A stretch of 64,000 nt of DNA from Dryomyza anilis (GCA_951804985.1 OX638135.1:69697833-69761832), one strand, 5' to 3'; positions 1 to 11,460 are shown, counted from the first letter of the stretch. Program-made: numbers and translations. The notes: generated from the letters alone by a model not told the origin.

Positions 1-32
1 TTTTTATTAAATATATTATTACAAATAAATAA

Positions 33-832
33 TATCGTTACCGTTCATGCCAAAGGGGCGAATGTGCATTTTTAAAAAGTTTGGGAAATCAAATTTTAAA
101 GTTTGAAGTGGTTTAAAAATTGGCAAAATTTATATTTTTTCAATTTTTTCTGTTATGTTGGTTTTTTTTGTAAATTATTATAACGTATATAAAATATCTT
201 TATATTTGGAAAACTGGACCTACTGAATTATAAAAACGGATTTTGTGAGGCTATATCCTGATCAAAACGCAAATATTTTTGTTTTTTATGCTATAATTTT
301 TTATTAAAGCAATATAAAATAGTAATGTAAAAGTGTTTAATGCACCTATCTATTGGTATCACTAATTAAAAATATTTCTAAAACATTAATTTGCCATTTG
401 TTATTTGCAGGAAAAATGTTCGATAGGTGCTTTGAAAACAAACAATAAATGCCTTTACACCACTATTTTATCTTATACCAATAAAGAGTTATAGCAAAAA
501 AAGAAAAGATTCACCCTTTTGGCATGACAGGATTTTCTATTTTTCCAATTTCTTCGTTTTTTTGCTATAATTTTTGATTGGTGCAAGATAAAATAGTGAT
601 GATATAATAGTGTTTTTAAAGCATCTATCGATTGGCATCATTATTTAAAAATATTTTGTTATGGCGAAAAAACGAAAAGAATCGCCCTTTTGGTTTTGTC
701 TTTTGTGACTAGTAATATCCAACAAAATTACACGCAATTTTGGCACAGCATATTTGAGGATAAATTACATTGAAAAATGTAAAAAAAACTCATATGTCAA
801 AAATTGCACATTCACCCCTTTGGGTGACGATA
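33..832. repeat. Inverted-repeat DNA element, possible MITE
   Basis: A 19-base segment at 50-68 matches the reverse complement of 805-823 with one mismatch (core CCAAAGGGG, then GAATGTGCA). Both outer ends read TATCGT inward, and a TA dinucleotide lies at each edge, as for a TA-targeting element. Two further copies of the 'cccttttgg' motif occur inside, near 510-525 and 682-692. No transposase is visible. The exact ends are inferred from the symmetry only. Confidence 0.4.
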
Positions 833-2530
833 TAACATAATTAATATACCAGACGAATTATAGCAGTGATTATAAACATTAATTGTGAATAAAACTAAAT
901 AAAATTAATTTTCCTCTATTAAGAACAATTGCACTGATACAATAGCTGCCTGCCTTTCATACTTTTTTGTTCCGGATCAAAGCAATTGTGAAAACAACGA
1001 TATGGCTCAAATTTAATAATACATAAACCTTTCTTCTTAATATATGAAAAGTTTGGCTCCTTGGTATGTCATTTCAAATTATAATATTTTAAATAAATTA
1101 AAAGAAAAATAAGCATCTGCAATTATGATGGTTGAAAATACCACGCCGACAAAACCAATATGTAGGAATGATGGCTATAGTCACTTATTTGACACTTTTT
1201 TTCAATGTTTATCTTTCTCACCCCCTAGGATTGTTTATTAGGACCAGGACTCAGATAGAACCGGAACGGTTTAATTTTTATAGAACCGGACCCAAAAATG
1301 GGTCTTTTTCAATAAAAAAATTAGTCCTCTTTGATGCATACCTCAGGTCCTATTAAGGGAATTTTAAAAATTGGTACCCACATATTATTTGTGTTCTTTT
1401 AGGCATATTTTGAATAAAATGAAAATAAGTCTGACTTTAAATCCAACGCTTACCAACCCATAGAATGCTCAAAAACGTGTGAGGACCGTTCTTAACCTAA
1501 AAAGTTGAAATTTATAATATGTATAGTATTAGACACGAAAACTATGGAAAACTCGGAACTTCGAATTTTGTACGCTAGAGAGCGCATTTACTGTTTATGA
1601 ACCCTCTAAAGGGCCTTCTTAATCTGGAAAATTAAAATAAAGAAATATATAGTATTAGACAAATTCCGAACTTTGAATTTTGTCGACTAGACTCTCTGAA
1701 GTGCGTTCTTCACATAAAAAAAAATAAATTTAAAACATGTATAGTTTTGGACAAACGAAAAAAAAAACTGAAATTTAATTTTTATACAAAGTGCAGTTCT
1801 CGTATTTGAACACTGTAGTCTCTACAGCCTATACGAACTTGCTGCAACACAACTACAGTAATTGACAAAAATTAAACTTGGTGCAGTTTTTGCTGCTTGC
1901 CTTCTCGTCACTTTGTGCAGAACAGAATTCGCATTTTGTTCATTATACAAAGCAAAGATAAAGGTTTAGCTAAGCACAAACTGCATACAAGACCACTGAT
2001 GAGGAAGCTTGGCTGCTTCCGAAACAGCTGTACGGTCGGCCAACAAGTTTTTGGTTTTTTGTCAATTACTGTTGTTGTTTTTTGAACCAGAGCAAAATAC
2101 ATATTGCATTTGGTAGACCTAGAGCCCGACAAATTAGTTTTTGCATATCATATAATAATATGTATTTATTATAAATGTTCATAACTACTATTATATTTTT
2201 AAAGAATTTATTTATGGTTTTTTAGTACATATTTTTTAAAAGCTTGTATTTAAAAAGTTTTTTTTTTTTAATTGGGTCGGCAAATTTTCTCATCTATTTT
2301 TATACACATTGATTGACATACAATTTTTTTTTTTTTGGATTTTTGACAAATACTTCATTCACTTATTTTAATTAATGTTATTATTATGTTAATGTTGACT
2401 TTTTACTTACGTTCAAGATATTGGCAAACTATGGTTCAGAATAAATTAGCTTGACCCGTGCACGACTCGTGCCAAGATTTTGTGAATTCGAAGATATGGA
2501 GCGATTTTATTAATATAAAAAAAATTTTAA
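833..2530. other. AT-rich stretch with no recognisable feature
   Basis: Both strands contain only short ORFs without family resemblance, homopolymer runs and simple AT-rich sequence. A 74-residue plus-strand ORF at 1132-1356 has no recognisable domain and no duplicate in the window. Nothing here supports a gene call. Confidence 0.6.
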
Positions 2531-2644
2531 TTATTTATATCAGGGGCCCGTGCTTCGCTTTTTGTGGGTTTTATAAATGTATTAACAACAAAAAATCCTC
2601 CGCCAAAACAACTTTTCTCAAAGACAATTTTTTCTCAGACTGCG

Positions 2645-2900
2645 CATCCCCGTAGAATTCTTCCCAGTAGAATATTTCGCCGTAGAATTCTTCCCAGTAG
2701 AAATCTTCGCCGTAAAATCCTTCTCCATAGAACGCTTTCCCGTAGAATTCTTCCCGGTAGAATTCTTCCCGTAGAATTCTTCCTTGTAGAATTCTACCTT
2801 ATAGAATACTTCCCGTAGAATTCATCCAGGTAGAATTGTTCCCGGTAGAATTCTTTCCCGTAGAATTCTTCCCTGTAGAGTTTTTCCCAGTAGAAGTTTT
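2645..2900. repeat. 15-bp minisatellite, GTAGAATTCTTCCCG type
   Basis: About 16 imperfect tandem copies of a 15-base unit close to GTAGAATTCTTCCCG. Because 15 is divisible by three, one frame stays open and gives a five-residue periodic peptide; this follows from the period and is not evidence of a protein. It abuts a second array with the same period. Confidence 0.85.
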
Positions 2901-3185
2901 AGTGTGGTGAATTTTTAGTGTGATGAGTTTCAGTGTGGTGAATTTTATTGTGGTGAGCTTTATTGTGGTGAATTTTTATGTAGTGAATTTCATTGTGATA
3001 AGTTTTAGTGTAGTGAATTTCAGTGTGGTGAGTTTTAGTGTGGTGAATTTTAGTGTGGTGAGTTTTAGTGTGGTGAGTTTTAGTGTGGTGAGTTTTAGTG
3101 TGGTGAATTTTAGTGTGGTGAATTTTAGTGTGGTGAATTTTATTTTGGTGATTTTTAGTGTGGTGAGTTTTAGTGTGGTGAGTAT
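2901..3185. repeat. 15-bp minisatellite, GTGGTGAATTTTAGT type
   Basis: About 19 imperfect tandem copies of a 15-base unit close to GTGGTGAATTTTAGT, directly after the previous array. The plus-strand frame reads as repeated FSVVN/FSVVS pentads. Units alternate between gaattt and gagttt, which suggests array growth by unequal exchange. A T-rich tract follows to about 3335. Confidence 0.85.
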
Positions 3186-3726
3186 ATTTCTCTCTATCTC
3201 TCTTTTTTTTTGTTTTTCCTTTTGTTTTGATTATAGTTTTCTGTTATTGTTTTTCTTTTTGTATTTGCTTTTGTTTTGCTTTTGCTTTAGTGCTTTTGCT
3301 TTTAATTTTTTTTTTGTATTTGAGTTTTTTGTTTCATGTTCGTAGCTGGTGAATGTGCCGAGATATATCGTATTAAAAGTTTAGGTAGTATGGGAGTTTC
3401 CACGCCTCTTTGTCTAATCCCGCCCATATATAGCCTATCATTCCTTCCAGACCATACCGCATCTGTGGTAATAATTTCAAGAAAATCGGATCAGCCGTTT
3501 AGACGGAGAAGCGGAACAAACAAACCAACAAACGGACAAACCAACAAAGAGCTTTATTATATGTATAGGATACTATACTGTGGGTCAGTCAAGAACATGC
3601 TTTACAGTCGGCTAAATTAGCCAACATCGACATAATTCTTTTCGGGTGAAAGTGGGTTCGATTAGTTATTTAATCGGGGGCCACAATGGGTCAGTGACCG
3701 CGTGAATTGCTTCAATTCATATCTGC

Positions 3727-4089
3727 TTAATGGGTGCAAACTTTTATGGTGTTCGTATGACACACAAATGTGTTGTTGTTGGTGCATTTTTCCTTGCTAA
3801 GAGATCGTGCCAAGCAATTCACGCAATAGTGGAAATTCTTCACTATGTTATATTTCTCATACAGGTTCTTCTCCTTGAACCTGGAGCAATGCGCTAAGAG
3901 ATGATCATGATGGCAAAGTTCGCATGCCATTGGGCGGGTCGAGGGTCCATATCGTCGTCCATGACAATAAGAGCGGGTAGCGAAATCTTTTTTGCTCAGC
4001 GCGTTGTTCAACACTGCCATTGTTGTCTTCAATTCTGCTGTTGAAGGATTGGGTCTCAGCAAGAATTCTTTTGTCACACATTGGCACAA
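3727..4089 (-). pseudogene. BEL/Pao gag fragment with zinc knuckles
   Basis: The minus-strand reading shows a Cys-His knuckle of the form CELCHHDH...HC followed by a second cysteine cluster (HYCVNC...KEKC...CHTN). This matches the C-terminal zinc-finger part of BEL/Pao gag polyproteins, which binds retroelement RNA. Only about 120 residues remain, with no gag N-terminus attached. Its position is odd: on the coding strand it lies downstream of a protease segment, whereas BEL gag fingers normally precede the protease. This is a non-functional remnant. The family call rests on the knuckle spacing and the neighbouring protease domain. Confidence 0.7.
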
Positions 4090-4640
4090 TATTGTGGGGC
4101 CTTGGTGCTGTCAGGAATGGGTCCTGAAACAATCCACTCAAATTCAGTCTCCTGCGCTAACAATGATTCTAACACATTATGCAGGACACCACCTCGGATA
4201 ATTTTTGGATATATATCACAGCCAATGAACATATCCACGAGTCGGGTCTTGTAGAACGCTGGGTCGGCCAGGTTAAGGCATAGGTAGGCAAATCTTTTGT
4301 TATGGTCTTAAATACAAACGCATACTTTAAAGTTGGAAGTCCATTTCGACTCCCTAACTCGCTCGTTACAAATGTGGCTCAGATCCAGGGTCTATTAGAG
4401 CGCGTGTCTCCATTGTGTTCGACGTTGTCCATTGATGTGCTGAAAATCATTATCTTAGCAACAGAATATTCGTCTCTCTTAAATCTTTGTGTGAGTGTAG
4501 GGTCAGTGGACTGTATTAGTGTCGTTAATGCATGAGTTATAACAGCTGCACTTGTACTCGGTCTTGTATTTAATTCTGAATCAGGGTTTGTGTTCAGATG
4601 TAGAAGTAATGCTGTCTTTTTCCACAACTTTGACACTTAC
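4060..4640 (-). pseudogene. BEL/Pao protease and DUF1758-type region remnant
   Basis: Across frame changes the minus strand encodes the segment that follows the aspartic protease in BEL/Pao polyproteins: a 'VDMFIGCDIYPKII' block followed by 'LLAQETEFEWIVSGPI', the characteristic end of DUF1758 (about 4090-4250). The upstream part, to about 4640, is shifted into another frame. The protease catalytic Asp-Ser-Gly was not located. At least two frameshifts make it a pseudogene. It is followed on the same strand by the gag-finger fragment rather than by reverse transcriptase. Confidence 0.7.
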
Positions 4641-4676
4641 ACTCGCTTCTACTATTCACTCTAACAAAAACTGATG

Positions 4677-4734
4677 GGAATTTACTACTATTATAGTTGG
4701 CAATAGATTACCTACAATTATAATAGTAAAATCC
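4677..4734. repeat. Imperfect hairpin
   Basis: GGGAATTTACTACTATTATA and its near-complement (ending AATAGTAAAATCCC) face each other around a loop of about 16 bases. A related motif, TTATAGTAGTAATATTAC, recurs at about 5371-5388 in inverted orientation. The 4.68-5.39 kb interval may therefore be a small inverted-repeat insertion that splits the BEL/Pao debris. Confidence 0.4.
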
Positions 4735-5368
4735 CGTCACAATAATATACAAAAAAATCACGCTAAACGTGCGTAAAATAATCATTTTTTCAATGGCGTT
4801 ATTTCTCGCTAGAAGATTAGACAAAAAGCCAGCATTTACTGGGTACTCAAAAAAAGCTCATTACTATTTTCAGTGCATGAATGAAAACTAAATTGTAAAT
4901 TTATGCCGATTTCCATCGGCGTTTTTAGTTCACTTTGAATTAGTATTGCAAAGTGAATAAAATTCCAACACAAATGAAAATGTATCCAGAAATGTCGTCA
5001 TGTTGATACTTGTCATATCCAGTGCAGGCCACTTCAGCTGTGGATCTGATTTGTAAAGCTATAGAAATTTCGGAACACTTGCATATCTGTATCGATAGAT
5101 TATCTCACACTAAATAAAATAACATAAACTAAATTACTTCATTTATATGTTTTAATTCTTAATACCGTTTAAGAAAATGCTATCCAATGACAATAAGACC
5201 TACTTTCGTTCACAGGTACATGTTTGGCAGCGAAAGAATAAGAATTACGCGAATTTCGTGAAATTATTAAAACGCACTATTTATGGCGCACATTTCAAAA
5301 ACACGCTCTGCAGCTGTTTTCGCAGTACTTATTTTAGCATGTCACCAGAAATAGCGTGAAATTGACTA

Positions 5369-5713
5369 CTTTTATAGTAGTAATATTACAATAATTTTTT
5401 AGAGTGTTTTTAATGCCGTGAGTGATTGTTGAGCAATTATTGCACAATACAAATTTTCTCATAACATCGAGTCTCTTACCCACTTTCATGGCTATGAATC
5501 TTTGGCACTCAAAGAGAGTGTGCTGGTCTTTGAATAATCTTTTCTTTTATAGTAGTAATATTACAATAATTTTTTAGAGTGTTTTTAATGCCGTGAGTGA
5601 TTGTTGAGCAATTATTGCACAATACAAATTTTCTCACAACATCTCTTACCCACTTTCATGGCTATGAATCTTTGGCACTCAAAGAGAGTGTGCTGGTCTT
5701 TGAATAATCTGCA
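5369..5713. repeat. 170-175-bp direct tandem duplication
   Basis: The segment 5369-5543 is repeated at 5544-5713 almost without change. The second copy lacks five bases (gagtc) present in the first. Each copy contains the same slice of BEL/Pao gag finger region on the minus strand, so the duplication happened after that element was inserted. Confidence 0.85.
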
Positions 5714-6000
5714 AGAGTCGTCGTCAAATTCTCATGTGGTTAGCTTTGTAAATATGGGTCTTGGAATTGTATTGTTTGTGGGTTCGGATGCGCAATGGGT
5801 CTAAGAAATATTCATGTGATACGTATTCACATTATTTTCTCCCCAAGATTGGGGTCCAAAACTATCAAAACGACTGTGATTTGAAGTCGATGGCTTCCTA
5901 TCATCAACATCATCGAGTGTCCTATATCGGATCAGAAACACATTCAAAGTTTTCCATGATGGGACAACTAAAATATGCGTTAAAGATTTCTTAAAGTTCT
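5415..6000 (-). pseudogene. BEL/Pao gag remnant, second fragment
   Basis: With frameshifts, the minus strand reads as the region before and through a gag zinc knuckle: a segment near 5790-5880 reading like 'SRFDSFGPQSWG', then 'CRLF', 'DQHTLFECQRF' near 5650-5720. That is the same C-x2-C...H-x4-C layout as the fragment at 3.7-4.1 kb, but the sequence differs, so the two are separate gag pieces. Stops and the internal tandem duplication leave it non-coding. The BEL/Pao assignment is an inference from the finger spacing and the neighbouring protease domain. Confidence 0.5.
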
Positions 6001-6565
6001 CTAAGGTATTCTTGGGTAGATGTGTCCAGCATAATTATACCAGGATAGGATCCCAGCTCTATCTAGGTTATTAATTGAGCTACTTAATTCTAATGTAACT
6101 GTTGAAAAGGTTCTATAATTGTGCATTAATTTGCATCCAAATTTTCTCATATTGTTCTACGAGATTAGACCATGCTAATGAGAATCCATCGGGTAAATCC
6201 GCCGAAAAAACGGGTTGGCGTGGCGGCTTTAAAAAATAACTATATCAAACCTTATGTGTTGAATATATTGTGTCTTGAATATTTGTTGAAATTGTGTTGA
6301 TTGTGATTTGGATGCTCCATATGTCGCGTTGACGGGTGTTTGTGTTTTGGAAACTTTTAAGTTGTCGCGGAGACTTTTGGCAGTGTTGCCAACTTTTCAA
6401 AAGTAAAACACAACAAATCGAAGTAAGATACCTGTTTGTTAAGCAAAACCCACCGTTTTTATACATTTTTAAAATTTGTATACAGGATTTGTTCACAATA
6501 ACAAATAAAATATGAATATCACATTAATATAATAATGTATTTTTTTTTACTTGACAAACATGATC
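6001..6565. other. Intergenic, no clear feature
   Basis: No ORF with recognisable similarity and no internal symmetry beyond short AT palindromes. Confidence 0.5.
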
Positions 6566-6569
6566 TGTA

Positions 6570-6923
6570 GCGCGATTCCGTAACACCATAACGATAATAT
6601 TCGATATCGCTAACTACCGACAATTGTCGCTTGCCATAGCGATCGTTATGAAAAAAGTGATTCCCTAACTTTCAATGCATTGTATGTAGACAAATAAATT
6701 CGGAACGATTTTTAAAAATCGTTTAAATCGTTGAAAAGTAAGTTCGCTAACAACCAAAAAATGTTCAACGCTATCGTATCGACAATTTTCGGTAAATTCT
6801 TAACGATGACAGCTGACGATAAATATCACAGCGAACTGCGTACGGAATACCTCTTAACAATATTTGTCGTTAAATTTAGTTCCCGATATCGATTTTTGTC
6901 GATACGGAGTAAGGGAATCGCGC
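6570..6923. mobile_element. 354-bp MITE with TA target duplication
   Basis: The ends GCGCGATTCCGTAAC and GTAAGGGAATCGCGC are inverted repeats (about 14 of 15 bases), with TA immediately outside each end (6568-6569 and 6924-6925). TA duplication and small size fit a non-autonomous Tc1/mariner-type element. The interior contains repeated short cgat/atcg motifs and no transposase. ORFs across it are not coding. Confidence 0.7.
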
Positions 6924-6925
6924 TA

Positions 6926-7644
6926 CTGGCCATGAATATGTATTTCTTAACTCTTCTGCACAAATTGAATAAAAATGATCACTTTTTTCTGGAATATAAC
7001 GATTTTAGTTATTTAAAAATATTTTCATTGAGTGTATAAAATATGTATTTTTATGTTATTTTATATATTCATTTTTCTTTCAAGTAATTGAAGAAAATTT
7101 AATAAAAGACAGAAAGTGTTTCGTTGAATTTTAATTCTTAAATTCAATTCGAGAAAAATGCGATTCAGTGTGGCATCGGTTCAAGTTTTTTTTGTTTCTC
7201 GATTATTCTTAATTTTATTCGAATTTAATTTTATTCGAACATATCGAACATTGTAGAAGTCATCAACTACATTTAAAACATTTTAATAATAGTTTTACAA
7301 AAATACTTTTGTATCCGATGGTTTCTAATCTATTAGACCGACATTGGCATACATTAATGAGAACATGGTATTTAAATGGTTTTAATTTGTATAGTATTAA
7401 CAAAAATATAATTAAAAATAAGTCTTACCACCTTGAAGATATGCATATTGTAGAAAATGCTTTTCTTATTTTATTTAAATACCAAGTTACAGATTTAAAT
7501 GAATAGAAAACATAACGAAATGCACTAAAAACCTACAATTACCTCTGTATTGATGTTCAAGAAAAAGTTATACAATATAAAAAGTATAATTTCATTATTT
7601 AATTTTACTAAATTTTTAATAAAAATTGAAATAATCCATAGATC
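6926..7644. other. AT-rich spacer
   Basis: Simple AT-rich DNA without coding potential or repeats that I could match elsewhere in the window. Confidence 0.5.
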
Positions 7645-8319
7645 AAATATTCTGTCTGTCCGTCTTGCTGTCTTGCTGTCCGAATACAGAATAACTTGAA
7701 AAATACTGATCAGAATGCGATGAAATTTCTTCTCAATATATTTTAGCCAAAAGTAGGAACTGAGTTTGAAAATGAGCCAAATCGGTCAACGGACACGCCC
7801 ACCTCCCATACAAGTCACTTTTTTATAACTCTTTCGGAACTAATAACTCGAAAAGTATTCAAGGTATAGTTAAAAAATTTAAAAAGTATTTTTAAAATTC
7901 ATCTATAAATATGTGGTCCAAAAATGGGCGTGATCCGCCCACTTTTTTTTCATTATTTCCCGGGTTTTCATAGTGGAAATTTGATCCGTAAATTATTAAA
8001 ATCAAATCTATGAAATATTAGCCTATCAAAATTTTAAATATAGGCGTGGTCCGCCCAATTATATTTTTCAATTTTTTTTTTAGTTTTTTATACTTTATAT
8101 AAATTTTTAAATTTATGGGGATATAAGACGTTAATTTCTGATATATGAATAATATTCTGAGGGTGGGGAGGTTCAGCATAATTAAAAGGTCTGCAATTAA
8201 ATATCCCACATTTATATCCCCACCAAAGGTGTAGGGTATTCCATAGTCGGGCTCGACCGACTATAAAAATCCGCCCCATGTGACCGAACTTACCCATGTG
8301 ACCTAACTTTCCCAACTCG
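7645..8319 (-). mobile_element. Dispersed hairpin-ended repeat, copy A (truncated)
   Basis: The sequence shares long blocks with 16.6-17.4 kb and, reversed, with 53.3-54.1 kb: the 'ctgtctgtccgtcttgctgtc' region, 'gtcaacggacacgccca', and the terminal block from 'ccgactataaaa' to 'cccatgtgacctaac' and 'cccaactcg'. The element has no terminal inverted repeats and no coding. This copy lacks the hairpin end that full copies have beyond the 'ctgtctgtccg' block. Confidence 0.8.
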
Positions 8320-9410
8320 TTTTTTTTTTGATTTCTCTAATTTTCGAATGACATTAATCAGCCATTATAAATTGATAAAAATAATTTGTTATTACCATGT
8401 GGTTCTATATTTATTAATTAAGGTCCAGTTTCAGTGAAAGTTTAAACTTAGCTTAAATAAATATTTTAAAAGTCAGATACATAGACAATTAGTATTCATT
8501 TAATATGAAATTTTAAATATATGTGAAATATTGACTATAATGTGACTGAAAAAATATATCATATTAAACAAATTAATTAAATTAAACTTAGTTTAAAATA
8601 GTACTGAAAATGGGCAATATATGCAGATTAAAAATATTTTGAATAGGAGAAAACTGTTTCGAAAATTAAATTTAACCATTAAAAGACCTGTATAAACAAA
8701 TGTGCAATTGTAAATATATATTATTTTCGAATTTATTTATTTTTTAATTTTGATCATTTTTTTACTACATTTTTGTCATTAATATTTTTAGTTTCGAAAT
8801 TTTAAATTTCCAACAATCGCAATCTTTAAAATACTGAAAACTATCAGCCGAATCATGAACAAATTTTCCCCAAATATTTTCACAATTAGGAATTTTGGTA
8901 TCACAGTGAATTTCGAATATGGGAAAATAATTCACTGGAAACAGTTTCATATTATGAATTTCATTTTATAGGAAATTTTTTCCGCATAATTATTCCGACA
9001 AAAAATTCTTGAGGAAATTGAAGTTTAAAAAATTTAAGTTTTGTTATTGGTAAAACAATAAAAAAAAGTGCAGTTTTAAATACAATTTTAAGCCAAAGTT
9101 CCCAACCCATCAATACATACGAATTTTATACCATGAATTTAACATGAATTTAAACAAAAAATCGAAAAATCCACAAATTTTAACAGTTTTTATGAATTTT
9201 GTAGCAAACCCTTCAAATTTTCGTGTACCAGATCGAATTTACCGACAAAAAAAAATAATTGGACATGACATTGTTATAGGAATTATATGCTATATAAGCA
9301 AAAAAAAACTTTCAGGGGTTTTGGTAACAAGTGGAGAAGGATTTAAATAATATTAGACTTATCATCTTTTATTTGTAAGAAAGTAAAAATAATGTTCTAA
9401 AGCTTAATGG
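8320..9410. other. AT-rich spacer
   Basis: Very AT-rich. Several GGAAATTT/AAATTTCC motifs are scattered near 8940-9010. No gene or bounded repeat is supported. Confidence 0.5.
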
Positions 9411-9412
9411 GA

Positions 9413-9603
9413 TCTACAGTTTAATGCCACATCCGGTGGGGTTAGGCGGCGTTTTTACTCTCGGAGGTTTTCCATTGTCTGCGAGAGGTCTGGTATTGCA
9501 AAACATTGTCTTTTTTGTTGATGTTGCAGTCGCTGGTCGCAGTCGAAACAGAGACCTTTTGGTTCGTAGTTCAACACATTAACCATCTCTGAGCCTCCAA
9601 TGA
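9413..9603 (-). mobile_element. tRNA-derived SINE, copy 1
   Basis: On the minus strand the head (9603 downward) resembles a tRNA: an A-box-like 'GGCTCAGAGATGGTTAATG', then a B-box-like 'GGTCTCTGTTTCGACTGC'. The body that follows is shared with the copy at 9.7-9.96 kb (the region around 'ggaggttttccattgtctgc'). It is interpreted as an RNA polymerase III-type SINE. It is diverged and probably inactive. Confidence 0.65.
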
Positions 9604-9692
9604 TACAAATAAAAATATAAATTTAGAAGCGGTCTTTAAATTTTGTTGCGCATAAAGTGATCATAGTTTGACGCTACAGATTTGAAGAACCT

Positions 9693-9960
9693 AGGCCGAG
9701 TTCTATCACCATTTCAGATGTGCGTGCATATTTGTACTCAAAGTGGTGGGACCTGCAGTTTAATGTCGTATGCAAATGGCCGGGTTAGAGCTTTTCATAA
9801 TCAATGTTTTACTCTTGAAGGTTTGTCATTGACTGCCGAGGTAGCGTCGGATAGAAAAATGTTTTCTATGAAAAGATCTTGATGTCGCTGGTATTGAATC
9901 CGGGACCATTCGGCTCGTCGTCCATAGCCCTAATCAATTGAGCGTCCGACACATAGGGAT
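9693..9960 (-). mobile_element. tRNA-derived SINE, copy 2
   Basis: The best-preserved of three copies. On the minus strand the head reads 'GCTCAATTGATTAGGGCTATGG' in the A-box position and 'GGTCCCGGATTCAATACC' in the B-box position, about tRNA spacing apart. A body follows that is shared with the copy at 14.1-14.3 kb ('gtggtgggacct', 'gttttctatgaaaagat'). No tRNA cloverleaf function is implied. Confidence 0.75.
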
Positions 9961-10585
9961 TTCTATCAGAAGTTCACTCCGTGTAGTTTCTTGCTTTAAT
10001 CGATGATGGATTGACTTCACCAAAAGATATGAAATGCAAGAGCCTTCTACAGATCAGCAAACATCAATACAAGAGCAAGGGAAGTCTCAATCCAGCAAAT
10101 TGTTACAAATAATTCAATTTAAATTAATTTATAACATTTTAAAATTGAAATTAAATTGTGTGTGCAATTGTCAAACTTTCGAAATGTATTTGACATTTAT
10201 TTCGAAAGAAATCTATTTCCCAGGAAATTGATGATATGAAATTTCATTTCGGAGGAAAATAAAATTTCACATGAAATTCAATTTCCTATGAAATTCCTGA
10301 TTGTGCTGAATATTTCTTTAACTATTAAGGGCATATCAAATTTGCAAATCTTACATTAAGTAAAAATGTATCCTTTTTTTAAAAACATAACATCAGATAC
10401 ATTCCAAAAATGTTAAAGGAATTAATCTGGATCAAAAAATCGTATTTAATAGATTGTGTTTATTAGAAATATGATCTCTCACATGATTGGAATATAGAGG
10501 TATGTTTCAGTTTTCGATCCGAGTTTAATTCTAAATAAACGATTTTGAATTAATTATTTTCCAAACGTATTGAAGTCAAAGCATG
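9961..10585. other. AT-rich spacer with short palindromes
   Basis: At 10215-10305 there is a cluster of GGAAATT, AAATTTC and GAAATTT motifs that pair with each other, resembling part of a small foldback repeat. The last 40 bases before 10586 (from 'ttattttccaaacg') belong to a dispersed repeat also found inverted at 16.48-16.52 kb. Confidence 0.45.
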
Positions 10586-11460
10586 CACCCAGAAAAAAAT
10601 CATGGTAAATTGATAGTATTTCAATAGAAAAACAATAATTTATACCATTAAAATTGGTCAATAGGATGCGTCCCATTAATTCAGTAATATTGGAACTGTT
10701 AATACAATATTTTGTTGTACCATCAATTTTATAATGTGCTCCTTTAATTACAATAAGCAAAACCTATAAATATTTTATGATACGTATTATTATTTTATGG
10801 TATAGTCGGAACTACATTTTCCTAATAATTTATGAAAACAAAAATGTATTTTAGTTTATTTATTGTATAATTTATTTTATTGAAATGTCGAATTTGGTAT
10901 TCACTTTTACAACACACACATAAAAAGACACTTCTTGCTGCAAAAGGTTATAACACATTTAATGTTTGCCGTGGTTTCCAAGAATTGATTGTAGTACTTG
11001 AGGTTATTTTTGAGTCCGTTGCCATAATAGAAATTCGAAGTATTATTTATTTTCTGTAATAAATAAAAATATAAATATATATATATAAATATAATTTATT
11101 TACATTAAATACATTGAGTCCTTACCAATGTCGCGTTTAATAATGTGGATTATTACAAAAAAGACATGCGACCATTTTGAGTAAACACGCATAATGACGT
11201 ACAAAACGAACATGCTTGTATTCGTTTTTGTGTTTTTTTACACCACGTTTATTATTATAGGAGGAAACCATTAAAACAACAGTATTTGTTCTATTTAAAA
11301 TAATGATATTGAAATATTTAAATTTATGGTACTGAATTTTTCAAATACTATTGAATTAATTAGAAAACTTTTGATTTAAAAAGAAAAAACTATTAATACA
11401 TGAACCATAAGATCAATGGTCGTACCATAAAGTACTTAATGGTACATTTTCTTCTGAGTG
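10586..11460. mobile_element. 875-bp MITE with a matched empty site
   Basis: Ends are CACCCAGAAAAAAAT and ATTTTCTTCTGAGTG, imperfect inverted repeats. The DNA on either side is continuous with a second repeat copy (inverted, around 16476-16500), which reads straight through with a single TG where this locus has TG on both sides. That gives an insertion with a two-base target duplication (10584-10585 and 11461-11462). There is no coding content. Confidence 0.75.

Larger units (their letters stand above)
2536..3575 (+). mobile_element. Degenerate retroelement-like repeat unit
   Basis: The left edge carries a 'GGGCCCGTGCTTCGC' motif, and the right part (about 3398-3545) carries text of the type 'AAAATCGGATCAGCCGTTT' followed by a run of AACAAAC/CCAACAAA repeats. 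In my recollection this pairing is typical of the ends of insect non-LTR or SINE-like repeats. No ORF with retroelement similarity lies between them. Instead there are two minisatellites and a T-rich tract. It is called a degenerate non-autonomous unit; the family is not assigned. Confidence 0.4.

Noticed and set aside
1132..1356. 74-codon ORF
   Set aside because: No similarity, repeated occurrence or start context to support it.
2564..3345. Pentapeptide-repeat proteins
   Set aside because: The five-residue periodicity follows automatically from a 15-bp tandem repeat; no flanking domain or start context supports a gene.
9893..9960. Functional tRNA gene on the minus strand
   Set aside because: The head has mismatches in both boxes and continues into a SINE body shared with other copies.
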